In this document: piece by piece, positions 6,262 to 7,610 of the stretch
Position numbering within the stretch: the first letter of the stretch is position 1
Layout of the letters: each line of letters opens with the position of its first letter
Assembly: GCA_020724325.1 (NCBI GenBank)
Contig: DYHC01000059.1
Coordinates: forward strand, 1 to 7,610
DNA: 7,610 nucleotides
Origin: Melioribacter roseus
Lineage (GTDB): Bacteria; Bacteroidota; Ignavibacteria; Ignavibacteriales; Melioribacteraceae
Reading direction: 5' to 3'
The notes under the pieces: model-generated
Databases searched by the model: none
Told to the model about the DNA's origin: nothing
The model's input: the letters and a program-made list of their open reading frames with translations, nothing else
Program-made: the position numbers and the translations under genes

Positions 6262-6287
6262 AAAACTTTTTTATAAAAAATAGTTTT
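6262..6287. other. AT-only hairpin in the S46-S46 spacer
   Basis: AAAACTTTTT (6262-6271) pairs with the bases up to 6287 over 10 bp, with one bulged T at 6281 and a 5-nt loop. Only one pair is G-C, so it would be a weak structure. It is followed by T-rich sequence (TATTCTTTTTC) and could act as a secondary terminator or simply reflect the high AT content. Confidence 0.25.
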
Positions 6288-6362
6288 TATTCTTTTTCAA
6301 TGAACCATTAACTTAATATGTGATTGTAATTTATAGTATCATAAATTGCGCTTTTATAATAC

Positions 6363-6376
6363 AAAAAAATTTTTTT
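6363..6376. other. A7T7 tract in the promoter-proximal spacer
   Basis: Seven A followed by seven T form a perfect 14-bp palindrome within the 355-nt AT-rich spacer (6155-6509) between the two peptidase genes. AnTn tracts are known to be rigid and to influence DNA bending. The tract lies about 75 nt before the candidate promoter at 6440-6467. No coding frame of convincing length covers this spacer on either strand. Confidence 0.4.
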
Positions 6377-6439
6377 ATTGTAAATGTAGATTCCCATCTT
6401 CAAGATTATAGAAATATGCAAACACTTTTCCCTTTTTAG

Positions 6440-6467
6440 TTTGGTATTAATACCCATCTGTTATATT
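6440..6467 (+). promoter_or_regulatory. candidate promoter with palindromic operator before the second S46 gene
   Basis: A -35-like TTTGGT (6440-6445), a 16-nt spacer and a -10-like TATATT (6462-6467) preceded by TGT (6459-6461, an extended -10 pattern) lie 42 nt before the ATG at 6510. Inside the spacer, GGTATTAATACC (6443-6454) is a perfect 12-bp palindrome. A second inverted repeat, TACCCA (6451-6456) and TGGGTA (6471-6476), brackets the -10. A dimeric repressor bound here would block RNA polymerase. The promoter call is by eye and the -35 is a poor match. Confidence 0.35.
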
Positions 6468-6509
6468 TTTTGGGTACAACAATTAACCATTAATAAACTA
6501 GGTGCTGAT

Positions 6510-7610
6510 ATGCTACAATTTGTAAACAGATTCAAAGTTATTCAGCTAATTATATTGTTAGCTTTTATTACACTCCAGACAAATGCACAGATTAAATTTA
6601 ATCCCGATACTGTAAAAGCTCAGAAATTTGATACCGGAAAAATGTGGTCATTCGATTATCCTCCTTACGACCACTTCGAAAAGACATACGGATTCAAACC
6701 AACAGAGGACTGGTTTGATGATGTGCGGCTTTCTGCTCTCCGTGTCCCAGGATGCACATCATCATTTGTTTCTGCCGATGGACTAATGATGACAAACTAT
6801 CATTGTGCAGAAGGAGTTGTTAGAAGAGTACAAAAAGAAGGAGAAGACCTAATAACAAATGGATTCTTTGCAAAGACACTTGAAGAAGAAAGAAAAATTC
6901 CCAATTACTATACAGATCAGTTAGTATTTGTAAAGGATGTAACGGAGGAAGTACAAAAAGCAATTGCAGCCGGTAAAACAAATGAAGAGAAAGCAAAAAT
7001 AAAATCGGAAATCTCTACGAAATTGGTTGATCAGTATAAAAATGAAACCGGATTAACCTGCCAATTTATTTCTCTATTCAACGGCGGCAAATATTCTATT
7101 TACGGCTACAAACGTTACGACGATATCCGTCTTGTATTTGCACCTGATTATCAGGCAGCTTACTTTGGCGGCGACTATGATAATTTCACATATCCGCGCT
7201 ACAATCTCGACTGTGCATTTTTAAGAGCGTATGAAAACGGACAGCCGGTAAAAACAGAAAACTTTTTCAAATTCTCTACAGAAGGAATTAAACCTGGCGA
7301 ACCAGTATTTACAGTTGGTAATCCGGGTACTACTCAAAGATTAAAAGCAGTTTCTTTCCTTGAATACGCTAGAGACATAACTTACCGCAACAGTTCATTC
7401 CTAAGCGATAATTATTTCAATGCTCTCGAAACTCTTAAATCTATTAATCCGGCTAATAAAGACGCCTACGAAAGAATTAGAAGACAGATTGGAAACGGAC
7501 AGAAAGTTTTTCATCAGACTTATAAAGGGCTGAATGATCCTTACTTATTTGCCAGAAAAATTGATTTTGAAAAATCTCTTAAAGAAAGAGTAATGGCAGA
7601 TAAGAATCTC
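6510..7610 (+). CDS. second secreted S46-family dipeptidyl-peptidase (partial, 3' end beyond window)
   Basis: The frame is open from ATG at 6510 to the window edge, giving 367 residues, about half of a normal S46 protein. It is a clear paralogue of the protein at 3978-6101: both mature N-termini share KFNPDTVKAQKFD followed by GKMW. A signal peptide has its hydrophobic core at about 11-22 and probable cleavage TNA|Q at 26/27. The catalytic histidine is H98 in TNYHC and the aspartate is D224 in GGDYDNFTYPRY. The serine motif and the residue that sets P1 preference lie beyond the window, so specificity cannot be judged. Differences from the first copy near the histidine (RVPGCTSSFVSADG against RFGGGCSSGFISEDG, and CAEGVV against CVDFIA) suggest diverged substrate choice. 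The start is set by the signal peptide, and only a weak AGG lies 7 nt upstream. A separate promoter is likely because a strong terminator lies between the two genes. Confidence 0.95.
   Translation, partial: MLQFVNRFKVIQLIILLAFITLQTNAQIKFNPDTVKAQKFDTGKMWSFDYPPYDHFEKTYGFKPTEDWFDDVRLSALRVPGCTSSFVSADGLMMTNYHCAEGVVRRVQKEGEDLITNGFFAKTLEEERKIPNYYTDQLVFVKDVTEEVQKAIAAGKTNEEKAKIKSEISTKLVDQYKNETGLTCQFISLFNGGKYSIYGYKRYDDIRLVFAPDYQAAYFGGDYDNFTYPRYNLDCAFLRAYENGQPVKTENFFKFSTEGIKPGEPVFTVGNPGTTQRLKAVSFLEYARDITYRNSSFLSDNYFNALETLKSINPANKDAYERIRRQIGNGQKVFHQTYKGLNDPYLFARKIDFEKSLKERVMADKNL

Noticed and set aside
6310..6397. Reverse-strand 29-codon frame beginning MGIYIYNKK
   Set aside because: It is composed mostly of AT-rich codons through the A7T7 tract and has no ribosome binding site.

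Overview
This 7.6-kb window is AT-rich bacterial DNA. It fits a member of the Bacteroidota/Ignavibacteriota (FCB) group. That placement is inferred from tandem secreted S46 dipeptidyl-peptidases (a family concentrated in that group), from signal peptides that would be cut just before Gln, and from low GC content. No marker gene confirms it.

Left part (1-1960): the C-terminal tail of an unrecognised gene ends at 163. An 86-nt two-part imperfect hairpin (164-249) follows at once. Its right arm overlaps the stop codon of a possible 52-residue reverse-strand ORF (248-406). Next comes a fold-type-I PLP enzyme of the aminotransferase class V / cysteine-desulfurase superfamily (473-1633), which appears to lack the desulfurase cysteine. 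Its stop codon lies inside a hairpin (1631-1655) that probably terminates transcription from both sides.

Reverse-strand unit (3318-1668): a complete phosphomannomutase (manB/cpsG type), followed 88 nt downstream by a 71-residue protein of unknown function with a strong ribosome binding site. manB would feed GDP-mannose synthesis for surface polysaccharide.

Middle (3319-3977): a divergent promoter region, then a gene that an ATG-based gene finder would miss. It encodes a 102-residue cysteine-rich zinc-ribbon-like protein (3545-3853). Its Shine-Dalgarno and spacer match those of the 71-residue gene for 14 nt, but the start position reads ATA instead of ATG.

Right part (3978-7610): two tandem S46 serine peptidases, each with a signal peptide. 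The first (707 aa) is complete, has the full His-Asp-Ser set, and carries Gly where DPP11 enzymes have Arg. The second runs off the window after 367 codons. A strong rho-independent terminator (6118-6154) and a 355-nt AT-rich spacer separate them. The spacer holds a candidate promoter whose -35/-10 gap contains a perfect 12-bp palindrome, so the two peptidases are probably transcribed separately.

I see no CRISPR array, tRNA, rRNA, transposase or obvious defence system. The points most worth a second look are the ATA-start zinc-ribbon gene, the 164-249 hairpin with the small ORF beside it, and the palindromic promoter of the second peptidase.
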